From NCBI GenBank assembly GCA_017553665.1, contig JAFZKM010000079.1, positions 1 to 5,353 on the forward strand: DNA of 5,353 bases, read 5' to 3'. A program made the translations under genes and the position numbers. The notes below the pieces were generated by a model that worked only from the letters and a program-made list of their open reading frames with translations, did no database searches and had not been told where the DNA came from. Source of the stretch: Lachnospiraceae bacterium. GTDB taxonomy: Bacteria > Bacillota_A > Clostridia > Lachnospirales > Lachnospiraceae. Each line of letters begins with the position of its first letter. The stretch's first letter is position 1. Positions 5,088 through 5,353 of the stretch are shown one piece after another.

Positions 5088-5353
5088 AGCTTATCGCATT
5101 CTCACGGCTATCGTTGCGGCGCTGTTCCTGTTTGTGCTGGCGGCGCCGAATGTGCTGGCGCGCGCGGAGCTTTCCGAGGAGATCAACGGGAATCATGTAC
5201 GCGTCATTGACAAAGCCGACCTGCTGAGCGACAGCGAAGAGCAAAAGCTGTTCGATGAGATCAGGGACCTCTCGCAGTACGGCCACATCATTTTCTACAG
5301 CGAGACGAGCGTATCGGGCTCGACGAGCGAGTATATCAAATACTGGTACAACC
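5053..5353 (+). CDS. TPM-domain secreted/membrane protein (YgcG-like), N-terminal part
   Basis: The first 100 residues of a protein that runs off the window. It starts with GTG 5053, overlapping the zinc-ribbon gene by 35 bases in another frame. A basic N-terminus (MQKKRTKRD) is followed by a hydrophobic stretch (about 16-35, ILTAIVAALFLFVLAAPNVL) and a likely signal peptidase I site A36-R-A38 before E39. The TPM domain begins at about residue 49 (VRVIDKADLLSDSEEQKLFDE), matching the family's xDxAxLLSxxE opening, and continues GHIIFYSETSV. TPM domains (Psb32/MOLO1/YgcG group) sit outside the cytoplasmic membrane; some have phosphatase activity, but bacterial roles are poorly defined. Full-length relatives usually have a C-terminal membrane helix and a Gly-rich tail, which would lie beyond the window. 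The tight overlap with the zinc-ribbon gene indicates coupled translation. Confidence 0.85.
   Translation, partial: MQKKRTKRDLTEAYRILTAIVAALFLFVLAAPNVLARAELSEEINGNHVRVIDKADLLSDSEEQKLFDEIRDLSQYGHIIFYSETSVSGSTSEYIKYWYN

Overview
The window looks like chromosomal DNA of a fairly GC-rich, Gram-positive Clostridia-type bacterium. A Lachnospiraceae or Oscillospiraceae relative is my best guess. This rests on the gene families (CPCC-type cysteine-rich protein, zinc-ribbon membrane protein followed by a TPM protein, two-RCK TrkA), strong AGGAGG-like ribosome binding sites, GTG starts and 4-base overlaps. The genus cannot be fixed from the sequence alone. Lines I counted by eye are roughly 57-70% GC in trkA but only about 28-38% GC in the minus-strand gene at 2145-2600.

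Left part (1-1947): an ion-homeostasis operon on the + strand. It holds the C-terminal 172 residues of a CPA1-type cation/proton antiporter, whose TGA overlaps by four bases the GTG start of a complete two-RCK-domain TrkA (476 aa). The pair implies that a nucleotide-sensing regulatory subunit is made together with the antiporter, and perhaps with a Trk/Ktr channel outside the window.

Middle (1948-2757): a convergent gap followed by an AT-rich patch. The gap has a long stem-loop and two exact 42-base copies of a nested palindrome with a 54-base period; one copy is followed on the minus strand by six Ts and probably ends the minus-strand gene. The AT-rich patch carries one minus-strand gene, a stand-alone 151-aa protein resembling the C-terminal nuclease domain of CdiA contact-dependent toxins (PD...EIK motif). 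Its promoter has an extended -10 so close to the ATG that the mRNA would be essentially leaderless. This patch is the best candidate for horizontally acquired DNA.

Right part (2758-5353): a co-directional + strand series. It begins with a 70-aa CPCC zinc-binding-like protein (own promoter). Next is a membrane-anchored protein with a low-complexity stalk and a C-terminal domain resembling BECR-type (Barnase/EndoU/ColicinE5-D/RelE-like) nucleases. After a 72-base gap with a stem-loop comes a 484-aa membrane protein with two N-terminal zinc ribbons and four C-terminal membrane segments. Last is the start of a secreted or membrane-bound TPM-domain protein, which overlaps the zinc-ribbon gene by 35 bases.

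The most unusual point is two different nuclease/toxin-like domains facing away from each other across about 375 bases, with a small cysteine-rich protein gene between them and no delivery protein in sight. This could be a compact toxin/defence module, but that is inference.
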